From assembly GCF_028618695.1 (NCBI RefSeq), contig NZ_JAQIVI010000297.1:1-22619 (forward strand): a stretch of 22,619 nucleotides of DNA, given 5' to 3'. The stretch comes from Natrinema soli (GTDB lineage: Archaea > Halobacteriota > Halobacteria > Halobacteriales > Natrialbaceae). Below the pieces are notes generated by a model that made no database searches, had not been told where the DNA came from, and saw only the letters and a program-made list of their open reading frames with translations. Positions 21,525-22,619 of the stretch are shown in pieces (the stretch's first letter is position 1; each line of letters opens with the position of its first letter). The position numbers were made by a program, and so were the translations under genes.

Positions 21525-22445
21525 TCACACCGGGTCGCACACCGAGGCATGCACTCCGTCCGCATCGACATTGACGGTACACACGCCCTCCGTGGCGAGG
21601 TAATGGAGGTACGCTGCCGCTACCAATATCAGGAACGGTAGTGTCGCCTCGCCAGCGTTGAGCGTTTCTTCGGCCAGGTCACGTGCGGTCGTCTCACCCC
21701 GGGCGCGTACGCGTTCGCGGAGTTTACGTTCGGTTCGCCGGTCTTTCTCGATACAGTCGACGATGCGTTCGGTGGGGGAAGACAGTTCAGGGCCGTGGCC
21801 CGGCACGAGACGGTCAAGGTCCAAGGTCTGCAGTCGCGAGAGCGACGTTCTGTACGCGCCGACGTCCCAATACAGTGGTGCGTACATGAAATGACCATTT
21901 TCGGAGATGATATCGCCCGAGAGCAACGTCCCTGATTCGTAATTATACAATGACATATGCTGGGCCGAGTGTCCTGGTGTATGGACCACTTCACACTCGT
22001 AATCACCGAGACGGACGGTGTCGCCGTCGGAGACTACCCGTTCGATGGTCACGTCGCGATACGGCTCGTCCAGCGGGAAGAAGACGTCGTAGAATGCTTC
22101 CTGCTGCTGCCGCAGAGGATCGGGAAGTCCCGCAGAGAGTCGTTGCATATCTTCCCGGGCCTCTCGGAGGTACGACTCGACATCGTTCAGGATGGCCGGC
22201 GCGCCATCGTAAACGACGTGCGGAAGGTCGGCCAGTTCTGGAACGGTGACGGATCCGCCGAAGTGGTCGACGTGTGGATGGGTGAGGACGACGCGCTCGA
22301 TACCGGTGAGGTCGCCCTCGTGAATAGCGCGTTCGACCGATTCACGCCGGGACATGTGTCCCGTGTCGATGAGCGTGTCTCCAATCCGAAAGGCGTTCAC
22401 TGTACCCGCGGCCGGTTGTTGGAACTCGAATCGCTCGTACTCCAT
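21525..22445 (-). CDS. MBL-fold metallo-hydrolase with C-terminal winged helix
   Basis: The 306-residue protein is a metallo-beta-lactamase-fold hydrolase. LTHPHVDHFGG (His56, His58, Asp60, His61), HTPGHSAQHMSLY (His159), LLSGDII (Asp178) and PGHGPE (His217) are the metal ligands. Residues about 230-306, with KLRERVRARGETTARDLAEE, resemble the winged-helix tail of LACTB2-like members. Family members hydrolyse thioesters, lactones, phosphodiesters or RNA, so function is open. In an acyl-CoA neighbourhood a thioesterase or lactonase is plausible but unproven. I start at the ATG for MEYERF; a GTG 15 bases upstream is possible. It converges with the sirtuin gene across 74 bases. It is distinct from the rhodanese fusion at the other end of the window. 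Confidence 0.88.
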   Translation of the reverse strand: MEYERFEFQQPAAGTVNAFRIGDTLIDTGHMSRRESVERAIHEGDLTGIERVVLTHPHVDHFGGSVTVPELADLPHVVYDGAPAILNDVESYLREAREDMQRLSAGLPDPLRQQQEAFYDVFFPLDEPYRDVTIERVVSDGDTVRLGDYECEVVHTPGHSAQHMSLYNYESGTLLSGDIISENGHFMYAPLYWDVGAYRTSLSRLQTLDLDRLVPGHGPELSSPTERIVDCIEKDRRTERKLRERVRARGETTARDLAEETLNAGEATLPFLILVAAAYLHYLATEGVCTVNVDADGVHASVCDPV

Positions 22446-22619
22446 CGTTATTGGTGACACTCCCGGCCCACATCAATCACTCGGACATCCTGTGATGTGC
22501 AGAGACAGAGCGACCGGCGAGAATGACCGGTCTCTTGGGTGTTTGCAGTCGTACTCCGTGGGTTCACGATCGCCTCGATAGCAAGGTGGTGCCCAACCGG
22601 TTCCAGCCCCGTCGCCGAA
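22446..22619. other. Window end, nothing recognised
   Basis: These 174 bases upstream of the MBL gene hold no secure gene. No clear TATA box for the leftward gene was seen. Confidence 0.4.

Overview
This window reads as haloarchaeal chromosome or megaplasmid. Most proteins are very acidic (Asp/Glu-rich, Lys-poor), several starts sit about 25-30 bases after a TATA-like box with little or no leader, and the families (HalOD1, RdfA, archaea-specific SMC-related protein, halophile insertion sequences) are typical of Halobacteria. No genus is assigned.

Region 1 (1-2549) is a persulfide/sulfur-handling cluster. A rhodanese plus metallo-beta-lactamase fusion faces away from a tight run of TusA, DsrE-like and HalOD1 genes. 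The divergent control region between them holds similar 12-base palindromes. Region 2 (2550-6750) has a small unknown protein, a decayed stretch, and an rdfA / SMC-related pair implicated in haloarchaeal cell-shape control. Region 3 (6757-11400) has an IclR regulator with an upstream array of TCCGGA-type sites, a MaoC hydratase with a premature stop, a family III CoA-transferase of the alpha-methylacyl-CoA racemase type, a broken amidohydrolase and a GalT-like HIT-superfamily protein.

Region 4 (11480-13076) is an insertion-sequence graveyard. A decayed IS1595-type element sits inside an IS630-type remnant and is flanked by a TGATGC direct repeat; an IS66-like tail follows. Region 5 (13123-22460) holds acyl-CoA genes: an acyl-CoA ligase, an acyl-CoA dehydrogenase, a second IS1595-type transposase with a frameshift at an A7 run and an 82-base tandem duplication, a second ligase on the other strand, a decayed IS6/IS240-like transposase, a crotonase-fold enzyme keeping only one of the two classical glutamates, a sirtuin, and a metallo-beta-lactamase-fold hydrolase.

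Together regions 3 and 5 look like a catabolic island for a carboxylic acid: CoA activation by the ligases or CoA-transferase, epimerisation, dehydrogenation, hydration or isomerisation, with IclR control and possible sirtuin control of the ligases. The substrate cannot be read from sequence. The island has been rearranged and partly inactivated by insertion sequences and point mutations. I found no CRISPR array, tRNA, rRNA or obvious phage or defence system. Nothing here is clearly a new system; the best leads are the IclR site array, the paired palindromes in the sulfur promoter region, and the rdfA/SMC-related pair with degenerate ATPase motifs.
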